Shown here: positions 31,308-42,143 of the stretch, one piece after another
How the letters are laid out: every line of letters starts with the position of its first letter
How positions within the stretch are numbered: the stretch's first letter is position 1
Assembly: GCA_024509875.1 (NCBI GenBank)
Contig: JAMPIV010011351.1
Location: 1 to 64,000, forward strand
Direction: 5' to 3'
Source of the DNA: Oreohelix idahoensis
Taxonomy: Eukaryota > Mollusca > Gastropoda > Stylommatophora > Oreohelicidae
Length of the DNA stretch: 64,000 nt
The notes under the pieces: model-generated
What the model was told of the DNA's origin: nothing
Database searches by the model: none
What the model saw: the letters and a program-made list of their open reading frames with translations, nothing else
Made by a program: the position numbers and the translations under genes

Positions 31308-32913
31308 TACTACTCGTCAAAAGTCAAGGGCCACCCTATTATTTTCAATACACTTTTATATAAGCGCATAGAATGATTAAATGAAGGACGTTTTTAGTAA
31401 AAATGGGTGCAATATCTTCCTCTGACAGTCCTCTATGCACGTTAAGCATAAAAACATCTCACCGACAACCATGGTGATCACGTGCAATTTGGTTTGCTCA
31501 CCATAAATTCACATTTTTAATCTGTTTTTTCAAACTTCAGTACAACCAAACAGGTGAAGTAATCGTGCTGATTGACATTCCACGTGCAATGGCGACTTTT
31601 CGTGAACAGAGTTCACTCTTAATTTGTTTTACAATCAGCAGACTTAGGGTAGTTTCATCACTTGCAAAAACCATGCCACCGAGAAGAAGTCTTGACACCT
31701 TACAAAGAATGAGGGCTATAGCGTGGGTTGAAAGTGGTTTATCTGTCCGTGAGGTTGCTAGACGGCTTGCAGTGTCACACTCTACCATCCAAAGAATTTT
31801 GGAGAGATTTCAGGCCACAGGAAGTGTGGAGGATCGCCACCAGCCAGGTCGCCCTAGATGCGCCAATAGACATGATGACCGGTACCTCTTGTTGTCAGCC
31901 CTGAGCCATCGAACAGTGACTTGTTCCACTCTAAGATGTCAGCTGAGACAAACTGTAAACGTTAATGTCAGTCGCAGACGTTTACATGAATTTGGACTGG
32001 CTGCTCGACGTCCTGCAGTCAGAATCCCTCTTACTCAGGCTCATCGCAGAGCCCGTGTTGCTTGGTGTCGCGAGCACATCCGATGGACAAGGCAACAATG
32101 GAGTCAAGTTCTCTTCACTGGTGAATCTCGCTTCACTGTGTCATTCAATGATGGCAGGATTCGAGTTTGGAGACGACCAGGAGAGCGATTTACTGATGAC
32201 ACAATTCAAGAGGTGGATCGTTATGGTAGGGGTTCTGTCATGGTCTGAGGAGGCTTCTACAGACACGGCAGGACCCCACTCTACATCATCCAAGGCAACT
32301 TGACCGGCCCAAGATACCAGAACGAAATCTTGAGACCAATTATTCAGCCTGCTCTGGAGGCCATATGTGGTAATTCCATCCTCCAAGATGATAACGCTCG
32401 ACCTCATCGAGCTCGTGTGGTGAATGAGTTTATTCAGCAACATGGGATCATCAGGATGGCGTGGCCAGCTCATTCACCTGACCTTTCTCCGATTGAGCAC
32501 CTCTGGGATGTCCTTGGTCGAAGATTGTCAACAAATCACCCCCTGCCAATGGATGTTGCACAGCTGACAGCATATCTGCTTCAGGAATGGCAAGCTGTTC
32601 CTCGGGATACTCTTCGGACCCTTGTGGACTCGATGCGTCTACGCTGTCTTGAATGCCTTGCTGCAAACGGTGGTCATACCCGATTTTGAAATGTCTATTT
32701 GTCCAATATCTATTGTGGAACTTTTGAAAAGGTGGGTGACACACTTCACAGCTTCATTGCGTTTAAATGTGTGTTTCCATTTCTTTACGTGACATATCAA
32801 TTTGGTATTCAATAAATGCCGTTTTGACTGATACCAATTACGTTTATATCAGATTTGTTTTATGGTTTCAACCAAGGTTTTTCTAAGTGGCCCTTGACTT
32901 TTGACGAGTAGTA
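31308..32913 (+). mobile_element. Tc1-like DNA transposon with intact ends
   Basis: Inverted terminal repeats TACTACTCGTCAAAAGTCAA (left, continuing GGGCCAC) and the reverse complement at 32887-32913, flanked by TA duplications at 31306-31307 and 32914-32915. Its length of 1606 bp and single transposase frame are normal for the Tc1 family. Cut-and-paste transposition would need a functional transposase, which this copy lacks. Confidence 0.93.
31673..32689 (+). pseudogene. Tc1-like transposase with one nonsense codon and a lost catalytic Asp
   Basis: The frame reads for 338 codons from MPPRRSLDTLQRMR to a natural stop. Residues 10-110 hold the paired HTH DNA-binding region (GLSVREVARRLAVSHSTIQR, GRPR). 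The DDE domain shows FTGESRF where Tc1 proteins have FTDESRF, so the first catalytic Asp is Gly. LQDDNARPH (second Asp) and SPDLSPIEHLWD (Glu of DD34E) are intact. One in-frame TGA at 32246-32248 replaces the conserved Trp after RGSVMV, and the frame continues unchanged to 32689. The upstream ATG at 31565 is ignored because homology begins at MPPRR. It is inactive but young. Confidence 0.93.
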
Positions 32914-32915
32914 TA

Positions 32916-33334
32916 GTTTGCCTCCATTTTACTGAGGTGCTGATTTGTGGTCAGTCTTGGCCGTGAGGCTTAATTTATATGTCACCTGTTCTCAGGTATA
33001 TTAGTGATGGTAGCATTCATTTGTTCAGTCCACTCTTATTATTTAACCTACCCGTCTATTCTGTGTTATTCGTCTTCCACTACACATTACTGGACACAAT
33101 TATTTCGGCCTTTATTTGGTCTATACTTGCTGATAGGAAAGTTATATTAGTGATTGCGTCTTTAAAACTGTCTGGGTCGTCCACGGATCCTATATACCAT
33201 AGTTGTGTGAGTGTCATGAGAATTACCTCAGCCAATAATGCACTTTTTGGGGTGCAAAATTGGCTGAGCGTCCTTACAAGATGTACGGTCACAGCAAGCC
33301 GATGATGCCGTTTGGTTGGTCATAGGTTTGATTC
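32916..33334. other. Unassigned DNA, possible SINE near its right end
   Basis: A B-box-like GGTTTGATTCC at about 33325 suggests a tRNA-derived head; no clear A box. Otherwise nothing recognised. Confidence 0.3.
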
Positions 33335-33492
33335 CCGGTAAGTAGGGTTACCATACGTCCTCATTTATGCGGACATGTCCTCATTTTGGGGGTAAAAATT
33401 ACTGTCCACACACATTTTTGTGAATTCCCTGTTTTATCCGCATTTCCAGTGATTGGACATTTTTTTCTTCACTCTGGAGGTACCCCACAGAT

Positions 33493-34206
33493 TTGTTTGT
33501 AAAAAATTATAATTACTATTCAATTTACACTGTCCATGTTGAGTCCCTAAAAGAGTTCTGTGAGTTTGTTGATGTAGAATACCAGAAACTCCTTAACCAC
33601 AGCAAAACACGGTGGCTGACTTTATTTCCAGCTGTTCAAAGACTTCTACAAATGTTTCCAGCTCTCAAGTCATTCTTTCTTTCACAGAACAAACCACCAG
33701 CTGTAATGAACAAGTTTTTTGAGGATCCATTAAGTGAAATCTATTTAAGGCATGTTCAGTCCCCAATTAGTGTATTTCATGCTCATGTTAGCAAATAATA
33801 AAAGGAAGATAACTCCCTTATTGATGTAATGAAAATCCTTTCATCCTTGCAAGACCTCCTTCAAGAAAGAAAGGATATCAATTTCATGCCACTCAAAGTT
33901 AAAGACATGCTAAAGCAAATGGAAAGTGATGGCTACAAATCTGAGGTGTAACAGTTTCAGTGTAATGTAGAAGAACTGTATGAAGGATGTTTAGATTATT
34001 TAAAAATGTGGATGCAGCTTTTTCAGGAATTTTCTGGGTTTAAGTGGCTAGATCTTGAAGATATTTCCTGGGAAGATGTAGAAATAAGTATACAATTTGT
34101 GATGGAAAAAGGTGTACAAATTGATGACACTAAGTGTTTTGATCAGTTCTCCAATTTGAAGAAATGTCACTATAATGTCCGCCCTTGTCCTCCTTTTCAT
34201 CACTAA
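33493..34206 (+). pseudogene. hAT transposase fragments
   Basis: The frame at 33493-33798 reads ESLKEFCEFVDVEYQKLLNH followed by SKTRWLTLFPAVQRLLQMFP, the TRW-L--A--R-L motif of animal hAT and ZMYM/KIAA1586-like proteins. The following LSEIYLRHVQSPISVFHAHV belongs to the same domain. Further homologous sequence continues through stops to 34206 (WLDLEDISWEDVEISIQFVM). The N-terminal BED finger and the DDE residues upstream, and the C-terminal dimerisation domain, are missing, so this is an internally deleted copy. Confidence 0.7.
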
Positions 34207-34229
34207 AAATTGATACTTGTCCTCCTTTT

Positions 34230-36268
34230 TTAACAACCAATCATAATGCTTCTTTTTTTTTGGTAAGGATAAAGAAATCTTTTAACGTGGTAACAATGCC
34301 TATTTTGTGTTTTTGATCGAACGAATATATTTCATTTCTTAACAACTAAAGATAATTAAACATAAGGATATGTCTCAAATTATAGCGCTGATATTGCTTA
34401 ACACATAAGCATAAATATTCACGCATGATAAAATTTTATGGTAGTAGAAAAATTTATTTTAGTGATATTTTCACATCAGGGTAATGCCAAATTTAATTAC
34501 TTAAAAATTACCCAGATTGAAATGCAAAGAAATAACAAAAGGAAAACCAAATAGAACGATAGAGAACAATGGGCCGTTTGATTATCACTTTTGATAATTA
34601 AAATCGGTCCGCTAATAACTATAATATATAATATTTAAAATTAGTCAGATTATACAAACACGCTCAGAACCGCATAAGGCACAAGTCTCAAAAATTAACT
34701 TTTTGACTTTTCCTCCGATTGGCTGGATGTAGTTCTATAAATAGTAACAAGGTGGTACTATCGGGGCCATTAGATTCAAAAATTTACACCGAGCTGACAG
34801 CATTGGGAAGATAGAAAGATCAAGTCTTCGCCTTCTGTTCTGAAAGCAGTTCTAGATCCCTTAGAAGGCCAGTTCAGCTTGTGTGTGTGACTATATTTAC
34901 CTGAGGGTAATAAAGATATATTTATTTTCTTATTTTATTAATTATTAACTTGTGAGTAAACAGCCTATTTGTTCGAGTGCTATTCGAAAGTGAAACTGCC
35001 GGCGGGATGTGTTGTGTCACACTGACCTAAGTAGGAATGTGTGTAGGCTTGTTCGAAATAAAAAAAAATGTGTATAGTGTTTGCAAATAGGGCACAAAAT
35101 TTACGACAGTAAGTGTTAGTAGTGGTTTAAATTGGTATTTTCTTCTGGAGTGACACACTGTTCCAAGATCATGTGATAAACATATAGGGAAGGTTAGAAT
35201 GAAGTAATCAATAGGTCACATGCTGTATTGTACTTACCATGATTACTGTATGGAAGCCAAGCATGGACGAAGGACACTAACATTGAATCCAAACAGAGAA
35301 AGAATGATTACTTGAAACTGATTGTAGGTAACGAAATTCAAGGTCTTGTGCAACTTGTTAGCACAAATATCTGACAAGGGTAAGTTTTAATATTGTTTAG
35401 GGGTGAATGGATTGAGGCAGACTTCTACATGGAATGGGTTGTCCTTCTATTCCAGGTTATATCACGAAATTACCTCGTGGCTGTATTCAATTGAGAGGAA
35501 GTGTGGGAGTTGAGAGGTCCTTAAGAAAACTGGAGCCAGACCCCATCTTCGCAGTCAGGAGTCACTAAGTTGGTGATCCTGACAAATGTTTTACAGAACA
35601 GCAGCAGCAACATTCTAAAGTTAAGTCCTTTAGGAAGGCAATGTCAGTTTATCCAAACCATTCACCAAAAAGTATTCAAAATAAACTTACAACCCTTTGT
35701 AGGATGAAAGTAGCAGGCCTTCCAAAGTAATCAAGAGACCTACAGCATAGTAATAGCAGACGTTATCACTCATAGGAACAGAAATTGTATGTGTAGTTAT
35801 TCCAGTGAACACTCTACAAAAAGGGAACAGTTTTTCCAGATTATTTATTTTAATTTGTATATAATATCATTAAATTTCTTTTGAGTATTCCTGACCTGAA
35901 AAGATTGAGGTTCAGGACAATTAAATTGTACATAAAATTTCATCCAGTCTTGATAATAATTGTATTAAAGTTAAAGTTCTGTTTGAAATCAATACCTGTT
36001 AAATTAAATAAATTCCCCTAGACACGTAGCAAAATCAATTTGGGATCTTAAGAGGTAGCAGTAGGGACTCAGAGCACTACCTCATCATGTTCTCTGAGAA
36101 CTTACATAGCTTGACCCCACTTTGATGTCTATACACCCTTGCTCTTTTCAGAGAAGAGGGTATTACTTATAAGACCAGTCTCTTATCTGGCACTATCCCG
36201 GTATCCTCTGATACACCTATTTGTCCAGGATAGCCTATATTTTAGTAACATCAAAACCTCTTATGACA
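34230..36268 (+). repeat. 5' LTR of element 3, missing its first ~160 bp
   Basis: It aligns with the 3' LTR from about 42304 onwards. TATA box CTATAAATAG near 34735, AATAAA at 34909-34914 (GGTAATAAAG; the 3' LTR has GGTAAGAAAG). It ends CTCTTATGACA before the primer site. Confidence 0.85.
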
Positions 36269-36271
36269 TAT

Positions 36272-36289
36272 TGGTGTCCTGTCCGGGAT
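36272..36289 (+). promoter_or_regulatory. Primer binding site of element 3
   Basis: TGGTGTCCTGTCCGGGAT, three bases after the LTR end. It differs at a few places from the perfect tRNA-Pro site of elements 1 and 2, so either a variant tRNA is used or the site has drifted. Confidence 0.75.
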
Positions 36290-37025
36290 TTTTCCACCAT
36301 ACCTTGGGGCTCTTATTGTAGGGAATAATAAATAACATAAAATTAAACAACTTGTGGTGAATTGGATGAGCTGTCATTGGCTATAGTTAAGTAAGTTGGT
36401 TAGTATTTACTAATTGATACTATAATTGTTAATAATTTGTGTACGAATGAAAGAGAATGGCAGACTTGGCCAAATTTAGATCTGCTACAGTACAGGCGGC
36501 AAAAGACCTTGGTATGAGTGGGGACGCGTTGATTCAGTATGTTACTACTGTATGTGATAAATTTATAGACAGAGAAGATAGGAAGTTAGAAACAGAGAGA
36601 AGATTACAATTAGAAGCTGATAGGGAGGCTAAGAAATTATAATCTGATAGGGAGGCTAGGCAGATGGAGGCTGGGCTAAGAGATTGCAGATGTAGGCTGA
36701 GGCTAAGAGATTGCAGATGGAGGCTGAGGCTAAGAGAATGCAGATGGAGGCTGAAAAAGAGGAAAGAAGACAGGTTGCGGAAAGGGAGGCTGAGAAAGAG
36801 GAAAAGAGGTTACAAAGGGAACATGAGTTAAGACTAAAAGAAATGGAACTTCAAGGACATGTTACAGATAATGGAAGCGGCCCAACTACCTCTGACACTA
36901 GTGCAAGTCAGGGTGCCTCAAATTCAGCCATGAATTTCCACTTAGACCCATTTGTAGAGAAAGAAGATGACATTGAATCATTTCTAAATAGATATGAAAG
37001 ATTAGCTACTAACTATGGTCTAGAG

Positions 37026-38199
37026 CAGCGGTTCCCAACCTGTGGTACGCGTACCCCTGGGGGTACGCGACAGGACGTTCAGGGGTACGCGAAAAAAAAT
37101 TGAGTAATGGCGGAAAAAAGATACATATGTCAACAGTGTAAAAGACAAGTCAAAAGTTGTGAAATTAATTCAACGCTATACTATACAACATGAATTGTGT
37201 GAGACAATCTCCACCGTTTTTCTTGCGCACCACTGGCGTGCTGTCTGCTTGAACTGGCGTGTGTGAAAATCTATGGCATTTCGTATGACCACATTTCAAT
37301 ATTTTTACACAATAGTCTTCATTATGATGACCATGGGATTATAGTTGTGCCGTTGAATATTTCATCAAAAATATGACTTGTTTGAACTTCCACACTATCT
37401 ATGAACGTCTAATGTCCCGGAAGTAATAGTGTCTATTCTTGACCCAAATTTTAAAAACGTGAGACAGTAAAACAGTGTTTCTATATACAGTAGTTTTTGT
37501 CATTGTTTTAACTTAATTTAAAGTGATTAATTGTTCAATTCGTGTATTATCAGATATGGATCAGTGGTTGAAAACCGGCACAGTAAAAAAGCTGAAACAT
37601 AATGTGGAATGTGATCAATCGCCTTATTAACTTTTGGGGAGACATCAGCAGAGAATATGAACAGCTGACCGACAAGGCGCTTAAGTTTCTGTTGCCATTT
37701 ACAAATACTGAGCTGGTGGAGAGGGCTTTCTCTTCTTATACCTTTATAAAAAATAAATATCGTAATAAACTGAATGCAGGTCCAGAATTGAGACTGTATC
37801 TTACATCACTTGAACCTGATTTCAAAAAACTATGTGCCTCAAAACAAGCTCAAGGGTCGCACTCAACATTTGTCATGGTCACGTGACCTGTGTGTTATAA
37901 AAAGTGATTTCAACTTTTAACAATAACAACGTTTTTATTATTATTATTAATAAATTAAATGTGTTAATTTTTATTGTAACTTCTGATTTTTTAAATGTAA
38001 AAATATATGCACTGTTTGTTCACCTTTTTATTACATTGTTTTTTAATCCCGTGGTTGGCCCCCTTATTTCTGGTTATAATCTATAAATTTTGAATAACAG
38101 CAACTATATTAAGTCAAATATTTTGCTAATATTAGGGGTACAATTTATAGAAATGGGCTGCCAAGGGGTACACAAGTGAAAAAAGGTTGGGAACCGCTG
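37026..38199 (+). mobile_element. hAT (Charlie/ZBED-like) element inserted in gag, 1174 bp
   Basis: Inverted ends CAGCGGTTCCCAACC and GGTTGGGAACCGCTG with the perfect 8-bp target duplication GTCTAGAG at 37018-37025 and 38200-38207. It is an internally deleted copy: only the end of a transposase remains. Confidence 0.95.
37602..37886 (+). pseudogene. hAT transposase C-terminal dimerisation region
   Basis: The frame reads RLINFWGDISREYEQLTDKA, then FLLPFTNTELVERAFSSYTF and IKNKYRNKLN. This is the end of hAT dimerisation domains of the ZBED5/SCAND3-like group (FP-T---E--FS----IK-K-RN-L). The normal protein is over 500 residues; only about 94 remain, so it is a fragment inside a non-autonomous hAT. 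Confidence 0.75.
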
Positions 38200-38279
38200 G
38201 TCTAGAGAAAGAAACGTGGAGCCTAAAACTATCACAAGGGTTGAGGGGAACTTAGTACGAAGTTTTCTCCAAATTAAGT

Positions 38280-41200
38280 ATGGAAGATCAAGAAGATTAT
38301 GACCTCCTAAAACAAGCATTGTTAGTCAGATATGAGAAGAATGCTGAATTTTATAGAAAGAAATTTAGAACTACTAAGCTGCTGTCTGGAGAAACATACC
38401 ACCAATTCTCTGCAAGACTAGAAACCTACTTGGAGAAATGGACTGCTCTGGGGAAAACCCAAGACCTGAAAGAAATGGTCATGATGAAGCAGTTAAGAGA
38501 GTCCATGGCTCCAGACTTGAGAAAAATTCTCATGGAACAAGGTGCAGAGAGGTTGGGGGAGATTCTCAATGTTGCTGAGAGATACCAGGCAGCCCAGTCA
38601 GAAGTGGCTGGAGTTAAAAAGAAACAAGCAAAGAGTAATAAAACCCCACAAAACCAGAATAAGTTTGACAATAGGGATCAACCACATAGATTTAAACAAA
38701 GTTATGATAGGCCTAGATTTGATCATAGAGACAGAAACCCTCAGGTAAATGAAAAGAAACCCTACAGACCAGAAGGAAAATGGTGTAAAATTTGTAAGTT
38801 AAATAATCATCATACAAAAGACTGTAGGAAGAGAAACCCTCCATATTTCGCTGCATGCCTTAAAACAGGAAACAAGGGAAAGAAGGAACTGTCTACAGGA
38901 CAGCAAGAACCTCTCCATCCCCCTGTATGTGAAGAAGTAGTATGTAATGGGGCCACTATCAAGTGCCTTTATGATACTGGATTGGATTTTGACTCAGTTG
39001 TGTGTTCTAACCTAGTGCACCCAGATCAATATACCACAGAAACAGTGGCGATACAAGGGGCAACTAAGGACGTAGCAACAATGACACTTCACATTGCAAG
39101 AATAGAGGTAAAAACTCGCTATGTGGAAGGAGTGATTAGAGCAGCAGTGATAAATGAACCAATCTACCCTCTGATATTGGGGTGTAGATATGTGTTTTTG
39201 GGAAGTCCCAAAAGACCAGTGATCATGGCAGCAGTACAGACCAGATCACAGTCAAGGAAGGAGGAGGATAACCCAATAAATACTCATCCAGAGGTGATGA
39301 GGAAAGCACAGGCTGAGGATAAGTCATTAAAGCCGTGTTTTAGAAAACTACCAAAAAGCCATACCCCTCCAAACAAAGGAGAATTGTATATGAAGAATAA
39401 GTTGATGTATAGGAAGGCTGGAACAGGATCCAATGGTCATGGACAACTAGTTCTTCCATCTTCATATAGGGAAAAGGTGATGGAGTTAGGCCATGCTATC
39501 CCCTTCAGTGGTCATATGGGGATTAGCGCCACAGGACAACGTATAGCTTGTCACTACTTCTGGCCAGGAATAACTGAAGATATAAAAAGATATGTAAAAT
39601 CCTGCCCAGAATGTCAAAGGGTAGCTCCAAAACATTGGACTGCACCTGCAACTCTTGGGGAAATGCCAATCATGGGAACCCCTTTTGAGAGAGTTGCAGT
39701 GGATATTGTTGGACCTCTCACACGAACCAAGAGGAGAAACAGTTACATTCTTACTCTGGTGGACACTTGTTCTATGTGGGGAGGGGCAGTAGCCATGTCA
39801 TCAATCGACTCTAAACATATGGCAGAGGCGTTACTTACAATATTCACAAGGTTAGGATTTCCCCACCAGATATTGACTGATAATGGATCACAGTTCAAGG
39901 GGAAACTAACTGAGGAAGTTTTCAGGATCTTTCAAGCCAGGCACTTTCATTGTAGTCCGTATCACGCCCAAGGGAACGGGCAGGTGGAAAGGTTCAATGG
40001 GACACTTATTTCCATCCTGCGAAAGCTGGCACATGAAAAACCTGACACATGGGATCAATACTTACCCGCGGCCTTATTTGCTTATCGGGAAGTCCCCCAT
40101 AATTCAACAGGAATGGCACCGGCAACACTGTTATTTGGCCGGCCCATTAAAGGTCCATTGGAAGCCTTATTGAGGACATGGACAGATGAGAAAGCAGAAG
40201 AAACTGTAACCTCATCATACCAGTATGTGAACGAGTTGACCTCTCGGTTAAAAACTGGCTGGAAACTAGCAAATGATAATCTGAGGAAAGCCAGAAAGAA
40301 ACATGCTGAGTATTATAACCGGAAAGCGAAGGATAGGGAGCTTGCTGTGGGGGAGAAGGTGCTTCTTCTGTTACCCGGCAGCAGCAACAAACTTCAGATA
40401 GGATGGCAGGGTCCATACACAGTTCTGGAAAAGGTATCTAGAACTAATTACAAGATAGACAAGAAGGGAAAAGAAAAAGTCTATCATGTGAACCTCCTCA
40501 AGAAATACCATGATAGAAGAGTGTTGGAAGGTGCACATTTAATGACCCTGTCCCTAGCCACTGAAATGAAAAATGAACCTCTCTTTTCTTATGAATACCC
40601 CCTGAAACTCTGCGAAACTCCTGCACAGGTAAAAGTCAGCAATCACCTAACAAAAGGGCAGAGGGAGAAAATTCAGAAGGTTCTGGAAAATCATACAGAC
40701 GTGTTAACGGACAAACCGAGGCACACCAACTTGTTAGAGTATGATATGAAATTGCTAGACCCAACACCCATCTGTATGAGAGCCTATACTATCCCATTTG
40801 CTAAGGAACAAGCTTTAAAAGGAGAGATCGAATATTTATTACAAGAAGGAATTATTTCTCATAGTGAATCTCCTTATAGCTCCAGTGTGGTATTGTTGAG
40901 AAAACCCTCTGGGGAACATAGACTGTGCATATATTACAGAAAACTGAATGCTGTCACAGAAAGCCATGTGGATCCATTACCTGAAACTAATCAACTGTTT
41001 GCCAGTTTGAATAAGGCAAAATATTTTTCAAAGGTAGATCTCAGTAAGGGATATTATCAGATTTCAGTGAAGCCTGAGATTCGACCTTATCTGGCCTTTA
41101 GCACCTCGGAAGGGCACTACGAGTTCAATATGTTGCCTTTTGGATTGAAGAATTCTCCGAGTGTGTTTTCCAGAATGATGAGAAAATTATTGGACCCCCT

Positions 41201-41966
41201 GAAAAATCCATGTATCACTAATTTCATGGATGACATCCTCATCACCACTGAAACATTTGAGGAACATTTAGACTCTCTAAATATGTTATTTCACAGACTC
41301 AGAGAGGCAAATCTGACTGCTAGACCCACCAAATGTTGTATTAGCTGCAAGGAATTGGAGTTCCTGGGACACACTGTACATCAGGGTAGCATGACCCCTG
41401 ATCCTAAGAACTTAGAAAAATTACAGAGAGCACCCAGACCACAGACTAAGAAAGATGTGAGATCCTTTGTCTCACTTTGTGGATTCTACCAAAAATATAT
41501 CCAGAATTTTAACTCTGTTTTTTCTCCTCTGACAGATCTTACCCGTAAAGGGAAGCCAGACAAAATAGAGTGGTCAGCAGAATGTGAGCTGGCATATAAT
41601 GAGCTGAAACACAAACTCACCAGTAAGCCCATATTGAAACTACCTGATTTGAGTCAGGAATTCGTGGTGAGAACGGACGCTAGTAATGTGGGATTGGGAG
41701 CCACGTTGTTACAAAGGTCCTCATCACCAGACGGAGAATTGAACCCCGTTGCTTATGCCAGCCGCAAATTGAACAGAGCGGAGCAAAATTACTCCACAGT
41801 AGAAAAAGAATGTTTAGCCTTAGTTTGGGCAATCAAGAAATTCCAGATCTTTTTGTATGGGAGGCATTTCGTGGTCCAAAGCGATCATCAGCCACTGGTT
41901 TTTCTTGCTCAAGCAAGACATGGTAATGCACGATTGTTAAGGTGGTCTCTTCTCATACAACCTTAG
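38280..41966 (+). pseudogene. gag-pol frame of element 3: CCHC, protease, integrase, RT, RNase H
   Basis: This 1228-codon open stretch starts inside the capsid. CCHC knuckle at residues 169-182 (CKICKLNNHHTKDC). Protease DTG at 232-234. Integrase zinc finger H405, H412, C442, C445; catalytic D475, D534 and E570, exactly D,D-35-E; GPY/F block at 708-717. RT follows: KPSGEHRLCIYYRK (875-888), the first palm Asp D920 (KVDLSKGYYQ) and FMDD at 982-985. RNase H: D1133, E1175 or E1177, D1202. Integrase before RT is the Gmr1 order. Odd points: Tyr885 sits where the other copies have Asp, and a TAG at 41964-41966 truncates RNase H before its last Asp, which is still readable in frame to about 42065 (GADFLSRHP). 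Gag and pol share one frame. It is probably inactive by a few mutations. Confidence 0.93.
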
Positions 41967-42143
41967 TCATTTACCATTGAGTACATTCCTGGATCGCAGA
42001 ACGTTGGTGCAGATTTCTTGAGCAGGCACCCACCTGCAGGAATCCAGGATCACACTAAGGCATAGTAGAGTCAATTTGAACGTGATTGTAATACAGATAT
42101 GAAAGCTGCACTAGTGGTTTACGCTTTTCAAACGGGAGAGACA

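Larger units (their letters stand above)
36457..38280 (+). pseudogene. gag N-terminal half of element 3, interrupted by a hAT insertion
   Basis: Start MADLAKFRSATVQAAKDLGM. The coiled-coil part is broken by TAA at about 36640 and by a shift, and resumes near 36711 (QMEAEAKRMQMEAEKEERRQ). The SCAN-like capsid starts in MNFHLDPFVEKEDDIESFLN, is cut by the hAT element at 37025, and resumes at 38200 with KETWSLKLSQGLRGT. A TAG near 38252 falls where relatives have Ser-Tyr. From 38280 the frame is open into pol. Three separate lesions mean that no full Gag can be made from this copy. Confidence 0.88.
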
